Counted from the first letter of the stretch, positions 8,942-17,937 are shown. The stretch: 64,000 nt of DNA from Longibaculum muris (GCF_004343035.1 NZ_SMCQ01000008.1:39437-103436); one strand, 5' to 3'. The notes: generated from the sequence alone by a model not told the origin. Made by a program: numbers and translations.

Positions 8942-9772
8942 CTATTCAAAGTCACATTTATTTGAGACTTCTCTCCATTTCTCTAATTCATTTATTTTTC
9001 CTTGTAATGTATCAATGACTGCATCTACTGCAGCTGCACCTAATGTAAGGATTTCTGGTAAATCATCACCATTTACTACGTCGACAATAACTTCACCAGC
9101 TTTATCAGGATCTCCTGCTTGTTGATGTTTATTTTCAAAATTACCAGGTCTAGATTTACCTACTGTTGTTTCATAATCAGAGATTCTCACCTTTGTACCT
9201 TGTAAAGATTCACTGTCATAGAATCTTGTTCTAAAAGCACCTGGTTGTACAACCATTGCTTTAATACCTAAAGGAGCAACTTCTTTCATTAAACCATTTG
9301 TTAATAATTCAAATGCAGCTTTTGAAGAAGCATAATATCCCGAACCTACTGCGGATCTTGCAGCAGCAATAGATGTAACATTTAAAATATATCCTGATTT
9401 TTGTTCTCTCATCTTAGGTAAAACTGCTTTTATTAATTCTACTGGACCAAAGACATTTGTTTGGAAAAGCTTTTGAACTTCTTCTACTTCTCCTTCTTCA
9501 ATTGCTGAACGGTAACCATATCCAGCATTATTTACTAATACATCAATTGTTCCAAATTTTTCGTTTGCAGCTTTCACTGCTTCTTTAATACTATTTTTAT
9601 CACAAACATCTAATGAAACTGCTAACGCATTATCTGGATAATCTTTTACTAAATCATCTAATTTACCAGCATTTCTTGCAGTAACTACTGCATTGTCACC
9701 ACTCTTTAATACTGCTTTTGCAATACCTGCACCAATACCACTACTACATCCTGTAATTAACCAAGTTTTCAT
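8942..9772 (-). CDS. Short-chain dehydrogenase/reductase
   Basis: 276 residues, classical SDR Rossmann fold. The cofactor motif TGCSSGIG is at residues 8-15, NNAG (LVNNAGYG) near 85, the catalytic Ser in NVTSIAA near 138, and YxxxK as YYASSK near 151-156. VTARN after the second strand suggests NADP(H). It is the first gene of a two-gene operon with the aldo/keto reductase. Upstream, -35 TTGTAC and -10 TACAAT carry the same dyad as the promoter of the neighbouring SDR-PrpD operon, which points to joint control by the LysR protein encoded at 12466. The substrate is not inferable. Confidence 0.9.
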   Translation of the reverse strand: MKTWLITGCSSGIGAGIAKAVLKSGDNAVVTARNAGKLDDLVKDYPDNALAVSLDVCDKNSIKEAVKAANEKFGTIDVLVNNAGYGYRSAIEEGEVEEVQKLFQTNVFGPVELIKAVLPKMREQKSGYILNVTSIAAARSAVGSGYYASSKAAFELLTNGLMKEVAPLGIKAMVVQPGAFRTRFYDSESLQGTKVRISDYETTVGKSRPGNFENKHQQAGDPDKAGEVIVDVVNGDDLPEILTLGAAAVDAVIDTLQGKINELEKWREVSNKCDFE

Positions 9773-9807
9773 TTTCGCTTTCCTTCTTTCTTTTATTTTA
9801 CAATCTT

Positions 9808-9850
9808 ATTGTAGTTTCTTTATTCATAAATGTACAATACCATAATTGTA
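9808..9850 (-). promoter_or_regulatory. Promoter and LysR-type operator of the SDR-AKR operon
   Basis: On the minus strand TTGTAC (9832-9837) and TACAAT (9808-9813) are 18 bp apart. The dyad TACAAT-ACCATA-ATTGTA (9833-9850) covers the -35. The word GTACAATACCA at 9832-9842 recurs exactly at 12410-12420. Confidence 0.65.
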
Positions 9851-9873
9851 TTCATCTATAACTTTCATGCATA

Positions 9874-10290
9874 CTAATTAGTAATCATTCCTTTATAATT
9901 CATACCATATAAACTAGCAAATCTTTTCATTGTATATTCACCAGCTGCTAGTTGTTCAATAGTTGGTGCATATCCCTGAAATACAAAATACATATCTTTA
10001 CCTTTTAATAATGATTCATCTACATTATTATAAAAACGATCAATAAGATTACGAATCATTCCAGACATGCTATGCCAGTAAAGAGGGGAACCAATAATTA
10101 TTTCATCTGCTTCACTCATTTTCTTTACGACTTCTTCAAACTGATCATCGTTAAACTTTTGACCATAATCATAAATCTTATAATCTACTAGATTTATAGT
10201 TTCATAGTTTTTGTTTATTAAAAACTGTTTTGTTAGTTTTACTGTGTTTCCGTCTTTATTTGGACTTCCGTTGATAAATAATGTTTTCAT
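9874..10290 (-). CDS. Flavodoxin-like NAD(P)H-dependent FMN reductase
   Basis: Start at 10290 (MKTLFINGSPNKDGNT), with GAGGAAG upstream, rather than the longer frame beginning in the preceding gene; 138 residues. The phosphate-binding loop GSPNKDGNT, GSPLYWHSMSG and the flavin-site region are typical of the NADPH-dependent FMN reductase/flavodoxin_2 group, which is usually about 170-200 residues. It stops shortly after YGMNYKGMITN, where relatives continue for another 30-40 residues, so the C-terminus may be lost. Third gene of the operon SDR, PrpD, this gene, with a 16-base gap to PrpD. It may supply reduced flavin or act on a quinone-like substrate. Confidence 0.75.
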   Translation of the reverse strand: MKTLFINGSPNKDGNTVKLTKQFLINKNYETINLVDYKIYDYGQKFNDDQFEEVVKKMSEADEIIIGSPLYWHSMSGMIRNLIDRFYNNVDESLLKGKDMYFVFQGYAPTIEQLAAGEYTMKRFASLYGMNYKGMITN

Positions 10291-10306
10291 AATCTTCCTC
10301 TTTTCA

Positions 10307-11596
10307 TTATGACATATATTCTTTAATAAAAGCATATATGTCATTTATATCTTCATTATATATTTTATAAATTATTTGATTGGATATTTGAATGTTTGTT
10401 ATGACTTTGAATTTATTCAATATATCGTTATGACTCATAGGATTATTAATAGAGCCTGGAGCATCTTTTAAATGATGTCTTTTCTTATTGATTGTCATAT
10501 AAACTTCATCATCATTTAATGTTTGATTTTCAATAATACTAATCTTTTCCATCATCTTTGTAATTTCTTCACTTACAATATCATCTGTTATAGGACAGTA
10601 GGCATTATCAGGAACAACAATGACACGTGATAGTATATAAGGTAATGATACAATTGCATCATATTTATTATTAAGTTCCTTTTTACATCCTAATTCATAA
10701 ACACATGAGAATACTTCTACTTCTATAGAATCAAACATTTCACTAATTGATAACTGTTTTAATAAAGCAATCGATGCAAAAGATATAAAGCCGTAAGGAT
10801 AAGGTTTACATGATGTATTCATAGATATATATATTTCTCCTAAACCTTGCCTAGCTTCATTCACATTTGGTTTAGTAGTAATTTGATTAACTAAACCATT
10901 AGTTCCTATCAATGCATTGATAGAACAAGTCATCCCATGTTTAACAAGATTACATACATCTAATCCATTTTTACAAGCAATAGCTGGAATAAAACTTCCT
11001 GCCATCGATCCATGACTACCTCTATTCCCGCTGGCATAACAACTTACTAAGCCAAGAGCATTAGAAATTTGTTCTTTATTAAATTCTAATACATAGCTTA
11101 ATGCTGCAACGACACCAAATCCACCAATAATTCCTGTTGTATAATAACCTTTATAAGTGTTGTTATTTGAAAATAATAATACTCCCATTCTACATTCAAC
11201 TTCCATTCCAATACATAAGGCTGTTAATATTTTTTTTAAAGAAATACTTTGTGTTCTTGCAATTGCTAGAAGTGCACTCATAACTGGTCCGGTTGGGTGA
11301 GAAGTTGTTTCAAAATGAATATCATCATATGCATAAATAGCTGATGCATAACAATCTATCAAGGCAACATCACTTAAAGACATCTTTTCCTTTCTACCTA
11401 TTGGACTGTAAATACCACTATGATCGTCTAATAAACTATTAATCACTACATCAATATCTGAATTCTTTGACCCTAAGTAAGTTACTCCCAAATAATTTAG
11501 AAAGACATCATAATAATATTCAGGAATACTTTCTACATGATTTAATAAAATGAATTCTATGAGTTCATTAATAACTAATTCTAAATCTTTCATCAT
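10307..11596 (-). CDS. MmgE/PrpD family protein
   Basis: 429 residues, close to the family's usual ~450. The family signature is the helix region HFETTSHPTGPVMSALLAIA (about residues 95-115), followed by GxxxxGGFGVVAAL and GLVSCYASGNRGSHGSMAGS, matching 2-methylcitrate dehydratase/cis-aconitate decarboxylase-fold proteins. These are all-helical dehydratases, decarboxylases or isomerases acting on branched or tricarboxylic acids. There is no prpB or prpC nearby, so a methylcitrate cycle is unlikely. Its start overlaps the upstream SDR stop by four bases (ATGA), which implies translational coupling. I infer a dehydration or isomerisation step coupled to the neighbouring reductases. Confidence 0.82.
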   Translation of the reverse strand: MMKDLELVINELIEFILLNHVESIPEYYYDVFLNYLGVTYLGSKNSDIDVVINSLLDDHSGIYSPIGRKEKMSLSDVALIDCYASAIYAYDDIHFETTSHPTGPVMSALLAIARTQSISLKKILTALCIGMEVECRMGVLLFSNNNTYKGYYTTGIIGGFGVVAALSYVLEFNKEQISNALGLVSCYASGNRGSHGSMAGSFIPAIACKNGLDVCNLVKHGMTCSINALIGTNGLVNQITTKPNVNEARQGLGEIYISMNTSCKPYPYGFISFASIALLKQLSISEMFDSIEVEVFSCVYELGCKKELNNKYDAIVSLPYILSRVIVVPDNAYCPITDDIVSEEITKMMEKISIIENQTLNDDEVYMTINKKRHHLKDAPGSINNPMSHNDILNKFKVITNIQISNQIIYKIYNEDINDIYAFIKEYMS

Positions 11597-12357
11597 AATT
11601 TAACCGGATAAATAGCAGCCAATCCACCATCAACTAGTAATTCTACCCCATTAACATAACTCGATTCATCAGATCCTAGAAATACAGCTGCGTTTGATGT
11701 ATCTTTGACATTCCCAACCCTTCCAGCAGGAATTAATGTGGAGCGATACTGTTGAACATTTTGTTCTTCTTTAGGATCTCTCCCTAATTCTTGTCCAGCT
11801 GCATCAGTAGGAATAATACCAGGAGCTAAAGCATTAACTCTTATTTTTCTATCTCTTAATTCATTTGTCCATGTATGGATGAATGATTTCATTGCTGATT
11901 TAGCAGCGATATATAAACTAAATTTAGGTAAACCTAATGAAGTTGTCACAGATGTATTTAAGATAAATGTTGACCCTTCTTCCATAATTGGTAGACATGC
12001 TTGTGCTAAGTAATATGTTCCTAATACGTTTGTATACATAACACGATTAAATTCTTCTTCTGTTACATCTTCAATTGCTATATAATTGCCTACACCAGCA
12101 TTTGCAATCGCAATGTCTAGATGCCCTTTATCTGCTTTTATTCTGTCAGCTACTTTTTGGTTATCTTCCTTCTTCGTAACATCTGCAACTATATAGACAA
12201 TGTTCTTACCAACTAAATCTACTGCTTCTTGCAATTTCTTTTCTCTTCTTCCTGTGATGTAAACATAGGCACCTTCTTCTACATATCTCTTAGCGATATC
12301 TAATCCGATACCTGTTCCTCCACCAGTAATTAAAGCAATCTTTCCATCTAATCTCAT
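11593..12357 (-). CDS. Short-chain dehydrogenase/reductase, 3-oxoacyl reductase style
   Basis: 254 residues from ATG 12357 (MRLDGKIALITGG), chosen because AGGAGGAAAC sits seven bases before it. Motifs: TGGGTGIG near residue 11, NAGVG near 85, catalytic Ser in TSVTTS near 137, YIAAK near 150-154, and the C-terminal GSDESSYVNGVELLVDGG typical of FabG/glucose dehydrogenase-like SDRs. ITGRR after the second strand favours NADP. First gene of the operon leading into PrpD and the FMN reductase; divergent from the LysR gene, with the shared regulatory region between them. Confidence 0.9.
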   Translation of the reverse strand: MRLDGKIALITGGGTGIGLDIAKRYVEEGAYVYITGRREKKLQEAVDLVGKNIVYIVADVTKKEDNQKVADRIKADKGHLDIAIANAGVGNYIAIEDVTEEEFNRVMYTNVLGTYYLAQACLPIMEEGSTFILNTSVTTSLGLPKFSLYIAAKSAMKSFIHTWTNELRDRKIRVNALAPGIIPTDAAGQELGRDPKEEQNVQQYRSTLIPAGRVGNVKDTSNAAVFLGSDESSYVNGVELLVDGGLAAIYPVKL

Positions 12358-12385
12358 AATGTTTCCTCCTCTAATATACACCACA

Positions 12386-12440
12386 ATTATAGAAACTTAT
12401 TTGATAAAAGTACAATACCAATATAGAATTGTGCTATAAT
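12386..12440. promoter_or_regulatory. Divergent promoters with LysR-type operator
   Basis: Minus strand: TTGTAC (12410-12415) and TATAAT (12386-12391), 18 bp spacer, for the SDR-PrpD operon. Plus strand: ACAATA (12412-12417) and TATAAT (12435-12440), 17 bp spacer, for the LysR gene. The dyad GTACAAT-N11-ATTGTGC (12410-12434) overlaps both -35 boxes, fitting LysR autorepression with activation of the operon. Confidence 0.65.
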
Positions 12441-12465
12441 ATAAACACATAGTGGAGGTATCAAT

Positions 12466-13323
12466 ATGATTGAATTATATCAATTAGAACAATTAGTATG
12501 TATTGCTGAAAAAAAGACTATTTCTAATGCAGCACAAGAACTATTAATCTCTCAGCCTGCGTTAAGTCGTTCAATGCAAAGGTTAGAAGAAGACTTTAAT
12601 GTTCAACTATTTGATCACTACAAGAATAAAGTTGTACTCAATAAAAATGGTGAATTGGCTGTTAAACGTGCAAAAGATATCCTTAATAGAGTTGAAAAGA
12701 TGAAAAAAGATGTTCAAGATCATGATTTATCATTTAAATCAGTTACTATTGCTTCTTGCACTCCAGCTCCTATTTGGGATATAGAACCCATCATGAAATC
12801 TTTATATGGTGAGTTGAGCTTTATCTCTTTAATACAAGATAAACAAGAATTAGTAAAAGCATTAAAGAATAAAAATGCAAATCTAATTATCACTCCTTTT
12901 GAAGTTAATGATTCTGATATTATATGTACACATTATTTAGATGAAGAAATATATTTATCGGTTCCTAAAAATCACCCACTTCATAATAAAGATATGATAT
13001 CTTTTGAAGATTTAGAAAATGAAACTATGCTTCTTTATTCTAATATTGGTTTTTGGGCAGAGCTACATAAACGCACTATGCCCAAGACTAAGTTCTTAGT
13101 ACAAGAAGATCGTCAAGCATTTACAGAAATAGTAAAATCATCTTCACTTCCTTCATTTACATCTAATCTTTCTATCAAGCGAGAAGGAGAAATAAAAGAT
13201 AAAGTTACTATTCCTTTCTCTAACGATGAAGCAAGAGTATCATTCTATCTATCAATACTAAAAAGCGATAAAAATAAATATGCAAAACTCATCAATAAAA
13301 TAGAGAATTATTATGATTACTAA
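12466..13323 (+). CDS. LysR family regulator of the redox/PrpD cluster
   Basis: 285 residues. N-terminal winged helix at residues 1-60 (KTISNAAQELLISQPALSRSMQRLEEDFNVQLFD), then the periplasmic-binding-like effector domain (VTIASCTPAPIWDIEPIMKSL onward). A GTGGAGGT ribosome site precedes the ATG. It diverges from the SDR-PrpD-FMN reductase operon. The dyad in the intergenic region recurs in the SDR-AKR promoter, so it likely controls both operons. The effector-domain C-terminus is slightly short and Lys/Asn-rich but otherwise ordinary. Confidence 0.9.
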   Translation: MIELYQLEQLVCIAEKKTISNAAQELLISQPALSRSMQRLEEDFNVQLFDHYKNKVVLNKNGELAVKRAKDILNRVEKMKKDVQDHDLSFKSVTIASCTPAPIWDIEPIMKSLYGELSFISLIQDKQELVKALKNKNANLIITPFEVNDSDIICTHYLDEEIYLSVPKNHPLHNKDMISFEDLENETMLLYSNIGFWAELHKRTMPKTKFLVQEDRQAFTEIVKSSSLPSFTSNLSIKREGEIKDKVTIPFSNDEARVSFYLSILKSDKNKYAKLINKIENYYDY

Positions 13324-13329
13324 TAAAAA

Positions 13330-13368
13330 CCTCATAGCTATAATTATATAGTTATGGGGCTTTATTAT
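13330..13368 (+). terminator. Terminator of the LysR gene
   Basis: CCTCATAGCTATA pairs with TATAGTTATGGGG through two wobble pairs, then CTTTATTATT. It begins six bases after the stop codon. Confidence 0.65.
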
Positions 13369-13418
13369 TAAATAACATAATTCTATTTTCCTATATTCTA
13401 TAAACTAAAAGGATCTCC

Positions 13419-14144
13419 TTAACATTTCACAAGATATGAATAACTTCCTCTTGAACCAGCAATAATTGCATATTGATTTATCAATGTTGAAATACTTCCC
13501 TTATGATGATAATAATAATTATCTATTATTTCTAAGGTATTGTGTACACAATCGATAATAAGATGATTATAATATTTCATTTGTAATAAGTTCATAAAGA
13601 TATTGGCAAGCTGCTTTCTATTTGTATAAGCAAACTCAACAGCATGTTGATGACCCAATAAATAATCATCAAATTTTTTTGTACCTACTTGTAAATTTTG
13701 ATAACCCCTATATTTTTGATAAATAGCTTCACCGATTTGTCTTGAACCAGAATGAATCAATAAATACAAATGATTCTTGTCTAATTCAATATCTTGATAA
13801 AGCTTATCAATTTGCGTCATCTCAACAAAATGATTTCCTTGACCAATAGAATTTTCACCACAAATACAACTTCCCTCAAGTTTCTTTTTAACCTTTTCAA
13901 TATGAATTTTCTTTAACTTCACATCAGTATCTTATAAAGCAATCCCACAACCAATATCATTTCCTATCAAACTTGGATAAATGACATTCTTAGTAACAAT
14001 GGTTGTTCCTACTGGTGTTTTAGCTGGATGTAAATCTGGTAAACCAACACAATCAACAACGCCTAGATATTTTTCAATATTTTCAAGTTGTCTTATTGCC
14101 TCTGTTTCCATCCATAATTGCTTTTTCAAAGAGATAAAAAACAT
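13419..14144 (-). pseudogene. Decayed RtcB-type RNA ligase
   Basis: Both halves are RtcB: LPDLHPAKTPVGTTIVTKNV and LIGNDIGCGIAL in the first, GQGNHFVEM, LIHSGSRQIG, HQHAVEFAYTNRKQL and AGSRGSYSYLV in the second. They are in one frame, separated by an in-frame TAA (13932-13934) where relatives have an aromatic residue or similar before DT. The C-terminus ends at SYLVKC without the family's final active-site region (the SLAHGAGR-like segment), and the N-terminus lacks about 20 residues. The spacing matches the shorter RtcB2/release-factor-H-coupled type. RtcB joins 2',3'-cyclic phosphate and 5'-OH RNA ends using Mn2+ and GTP; this copy cannot be functional. Confidence 0.85.
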
Positions 14145-14810
14145 GTTTCATTAACTCAAGCAGGTCAACTCTTTTATTATGGGGCTCAAAATATATTAAA
14201 ACAAGTTGAACTTTCTTATCAACATCTAGAAGCTTTTCAAAGAGGAGAAAGAGGAACATTAAAAATTGGTTTTTTAAAAGATTTTGATTTTGAATTATTA
14301 AGAGAGTTTATAACTGAATTTCATCAAAAGTATCCTCATATTCAATTAGAATTAGGTGGATATACATGAAAAACTTTAGAATCATTATTATTGTCTGGTG
14401 AATTAGATATCATTTTAAGTATAGATGCTTTAGATACTCCTGACTTTACAAAAGTCTTTATGAGAAAATTCCCATTAGTTGCTGTGGTCTATAAAGAACA
14501 TCCACTAGCTTCTAAACAAAGCATCTGTGCTGATGATTTAAAAAATCTGATTTATGATATCAGACAAGAAAAAGATAATCAGCCAAATATTGAATTAGAA
14601 GGGGCACTTCTACAAGTTTCTTGTAATCTAGGAGAAGCAATTGTCCATGAATTTGTCATTCAACAAAATATCCGTTCTTATGTTTCTATCATTCCATTAA
14701 AACCAACTCAAGGTCGCGATATTTATATGATGTATCATAAGAATCGTTATAATCAACTGATTTCACACTTTGAATCCATTTTAAAAAATAGAAAAGCTAT
14801 ATCAAAATAG
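14118..14810 (+). pseudogene. Truncated LysR family regulator
   Basis: Begins inside a LysR protein at LFQRDKKHVSLTQAGQLF, immediately after where the recognition helix would be, so the DNA-binding half is missing. The effector domain follows (GTLKIGFLKDFDFELLREFI), with an in-frame TGA at 14367-14369 in place of a probable Trp codon, then continues in the same frame to 14810. Its 5' edge coincides with the 5' edge of the decayed rtcB on the other strand, so one deletion probably removed both N-termini. Confidence 0.85.
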
Positions 14811-14851
14811 ATTATGCAAAAATAGTTTATGCATTTGATATAGCCTTTTTT
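14795..14851. terminator. Convergent terminator
   Basis: GCTATATCAAA (14795-14805) pairs with TTTGATATAGC (14834-14844), followed by CTTTTTTATT on the plus strand; AAAA flanks the other side, so it can also serve the esterase gene on the minus strand. Confidence 0.65.
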
Positions 14852-14853
14852 AT

Positions 14854-17800
14854 TTATTCATTTTCTTTTCTTTTTTTATAGACTACAACACCTACGACGA
14901 AAGCCATTAATGCTGTTAAAGCAAATCCAGCTAATAAGCTTTGATCTTCTGTTTTTACAACTGTTGTTTGTTGATTATCAACAATTGGTTTCTTATCATT
15001 ATTATTTGGAGTTTGGTTATCATTGTTATTAGGTGTTTGATTATCATTGCTATCTGGTACTTGATTGTCATCAGAATCTTCTTTATGATCAAGATCATTG
15101 ATGAAATTAATTGATGCAATATTTAATTCATCTCTATCTGATAATCCTTTAGCAAAAATTTCACCCATTCTTGTTGAATCAACAATTTTACCATTTTCAA
15201 CAATGACCAAACCACCTTTCCAAGCTGGATCACTAGCTAATTGTTCTTTACCATATTGAATAGCTTTAGCAACCCAAGATGCAAATTGTGGATTATTCAA
15301 ATATGGTGTATGTCCACCAATATTATAACGAATATCATTTTCTTCAATATATTTTGCAGACTTTAAAGCACCATTTAACCAACTATCAATCTTTGACATC
15401 ATGACAGTTCCACCACCTAAATGCACTTGTGCTCCCAATGTATCACCACTATAAAGAACTTTATTTGTTAAATCAGCCAATTGCCCTCCTCCTGGTGTAT
15501 GTTCATCAGGAATTTCAATAAATTGGAAAGTATTATCCGCAACAATTATTGTTTGCATATCTTTGATTGTTGTATAATCAAATAACTCTACTAAATCAAC
15601 TCCATTTAATTTTGTATGTGGCTCATTTTCTGGCCAAACAAGTGTTGTTATTTCTTTTAACCTTTCATCCTTAGCAATCTGAGCTAAATTGTTCACATGA
15701 TCACCATGATTATGTGTTAAGAAAATCTTTAATGATTCACATTTATCACCAATCACACTCTTAATCACTTGATTAATCACATTTTCACCATAGAAATCAA
15801 CATCAATCATAAATGCTTCTTTTCCATCGCTACTTACATAGATAATTGGATTCTCCAAATCAGTACCATTTAACATGTACCATTTTCCTTTACCAGCATT
15901 CTCCATTTCAATCACAAAGAAGTTTCCATATTGTTTTGTAATTGGACTTTCACGTTCTGCTCTATCTGCATCAATAGCCTTTTGATCAAATCCCATGACT
16001 AATGATGTAATAGAATCATCAGCCCCTAAATCATATCCCCACCATCCATGAGAATCAATATGGAATTTCAATGATACATTTCCTTCTTGACTTGTTGCAA
16101 TAACATCTGTTCCACCACGAGTCGTTTCTTGATTAAATACTTTTGAATCATAAACAGAATCCATATCATATTTTAAATTTGTTTTTGGATCCATATCATT
16201 AATTTGATCTAATAATCCTAATAACTCATCAATATATACTTTATCAAGTTTATTCTTTTGACTATCAATCACACTATATCCAGGATTAGCATCTAATAAT
16301 TGTTTCACTTGTTTTACATTTGTATAGAAGTTAAGCATATTATAATAACTCATACCTGCTTCTGATTTTCCATTTAGATATTCTGAATTTAAATAAACAT
16401 CTTTTAATTGAATATCAACTGTTAATGCTTTTTCTTTACTATCTTTAGTTGCCATTAAATCCTTTGTATTTAAATGAGCTTTTAATAATTCAGAGACTTT
16501 TTGGTTTGTTTTTGTTCCATCTTTTTCATATCTAGGAATAATAACTTCATTAATAGCTTTATCATAACTTGCTGTTAATTGAACACTATCATCTTTTGTT
16601 TGTTTATAAACCCAATCAATAGCATCTTTATTTAAACACATTAATCCTGTTGCACCATGATAATAAGTAGATCCTACTGTTTTAAAATCATCATCAGAAT
16701 ATTTGGTTTGTTTTACTTTTTTATTAATATCTAATTGACTATATCCTTTATCTTTATACATTTTAACAAGTACATCATAAGGAATTGTCACTTCTGTATA
16801 AGGACCAGTAAAATCATTTTCACCTCTATGGAACCAAATAGAAATATCATTATCAACATATGTTTGACAGTATTCCACCATTGTTTTGTACGCTTCTTTA
16901 TCTTCACTTGATTTATCACCAGATACAATTGATGTATTACATGGTAGATAAGCAGTAAATAGTTGAGGTGCTTGATAAACAGCTGATGACATAAATACTC
17001 CACCTTGTGAGTTACCTACTGCATAAACTCTATTTGTATCAACTGCATAATGATCAATAAAATATTGAACAGTTTGATCAATGTCTTTGCCAGGATTATA
17101 TTTATTTGGTTGGTTTTCACCTAAACATTGAATCGTCACCATAATCGTATCTTCAGGTGCGTTAGTAGAAAACGTTTTTGGTGTTAAATCAATATCTAAT
17201 TCCACCCCAAAATTATCTTTTCCATATAATCTCTCGTCAGGTGTATTTGTTCGATATTGTTGTCCTCCTCCTGTACAATGAACAACCATAGGATATTTTT
17301 TATTTTTCGAATAATTTTCTGGTAAATAATATTTTACATAAATTTTATTATCTGATGTTTGACTATCTAATTTCAAATCTTTAAACTCATCAGAAGCAAT
17401 ATTACGAATGTTATCCTGATTAAAAGTTTTTTCTGTATCCTTTGAACTCAAGATATTACCATTTGTAGCAACAATATCTACCATTTGTTTCACTTTAAAC
17501 TCACTAACATATCTTCTAAAATTTCCACCTGGAGCCGTTAAGACTCCTGCAGCAGAATGTGTATCAACATCTAAAACGATTTTATTACCATTCACGTCGA
17601 TATCTTCAACTTCTATTTTTTCATTTGGATATAAGATATCTTGTATAACAAAGTCCTCTTTCTTCAAATTTTTACCATTAACATCTTCGTCATACTCTAA
17701 AGTAATTGAAGATAATGCTCTTTGTGGATAAGTTCCAAAACCTGGAATTTCTCCACACCAACTTACATCACTTACTGCGCTAATTTTAATGTTTGATGTC

Positions 17801-17895
17801 TCGATAGCATGAACACTGTTCATAGGTATGTAAGACAATGTTAGTGCAGTTGCAACAAAAGCTTTTGCGATTGTTTTAACAAAATCTTTTTTCAT
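14854..17895 (-). CDS. Surface esterase fused to a metallo-beta-lactamase domain
   Basis: 1013 residues. A signal peptide (residues 1-30, ending VHA) is followed by an Ig-like N-terminal domain to about 150, of the type preceding some feruloyl/acetyl esterases. The alpha/beta hydrolase domain (about 165-435) has GNSQGG with Ser296, HRGEND with Asp361 and YYHGATG with a His near 413. After a helical linker comes a metallo-beta-lactamase fold (about 655-900) with HNHGDH at 728-733, Asp in YSGDTLG (818) and His in GGHTPY (862). A low-complexity Asn/Pro linker leads to VVKTED, a membrane helix and KKRKE, a wall-anchor-like tail. Predicted cell-surface hydrolase acting on esterified glycans plus a second ester or phosphoester. 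A cre-like site lies in its promoter. Pairing of the two enzymes in one chain is unusual. Confidence 0.82.
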   Translation of the reverse strand: MKKDFVKTIAKAFVATALTLSYIPMNSVHAIETSNIKISAVSDVSWCGEIPGFGTYPQRALSSITLEYDEDVNGKNLKKEDFVIQDILYPNEKIEVEDIDVNGNKIVLDVDTHSAAGVLTAPGGNFRRYVSEFKVKQMVDIVATNGNILSSKDTEKTFNQDNIRNIASDEFKDLKLDSQTSDNKIYVKYYLPENYSKNKKYPMVVHCTGGGQQYRTNTPDERLYGKDNFGVELDIDLTPKTFSTNAPEDTIMVTIQCLGENQPNKYNPGKDIDQTVQYFIDHYAVDTNRVYAVGNSQGGVFMSSAVYQAPQLFTAYLPCNTSIVSGDKSSEDKEAYKTMVEYCQTYVDNDISIWFHRGENDFTGPYTEVTIPYDVLVKMYKDKGYSQLDINKKVKQTKYSDDDFKTVGSTYYHGATGLMCLNKDAIDWVYKQTKDDSVQLTASYDKAINEVIIPRYEKDGTKTNQKVSELLKAHLNTKDLMATKDSKEKALTVDIQLKDVYLNSEYLNGKSEAGMSYYNMLNFYTNVKQVKQLLDANPGYSVIDSQKNKLDKVYIDELLGLLDQINDMDPKTNLKYDMDSVYDSKVFNQETTRGGTDVIATSQEGNVSLKFHIDSHGWWGYDLGADDSITSLVMGFDQKAIDADRAERESPITKQYGNFFVIEMENAGKGKWYMLNGTDLENPIIYVSSDGKEAFMIDVDFYGENVINQVIKSVIGDKCESLKIFLTHNHGDHVNNLAQIAKDERLKEITTLVWPENEPHTKLNGVDLVELFDYTTIKDMQTIIVADNTFQFIEIPDEHTPGGGQLADLTNKVLYSGDTLGAQVHLGGGTVMMSKIDSWLNGALKSAKYIEENDIRYNIGGHTPYLNNPQFASWVAKAIQYGKEQLASDPAWKGGLVIVENGKIVDSTRMGEIFAKGLSDRDELNIASINFINDLDHKEDSDDNQVPDSNDNQTPNNNDNQTPNNNDKKPIVDNQQTTVVKTEDQSLLAGFALTALMAFVVGVVVYKKRKENE

Positions 17896-17937
17896 ATTTT
17901 TTCCTCCCTTACTGTAACTACACTTATTTTACCATTA

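Noticed and set aside
13419..14144. rtcB interrupted by a selenocysteine or programmed readthrough stop
   Set aside because: The stop is TAA, there is no stimulatory structure, and the gene is also truncated at both ends.
14367..14369. TGA in the LysR fragment as evidence for UGA read as tryptophan
   Set aside because: Other genes in the window use TGG for Trp and TGA as a normal stop (for example rlmA-type), and the fragment is already truncated, so simple decay explains it.
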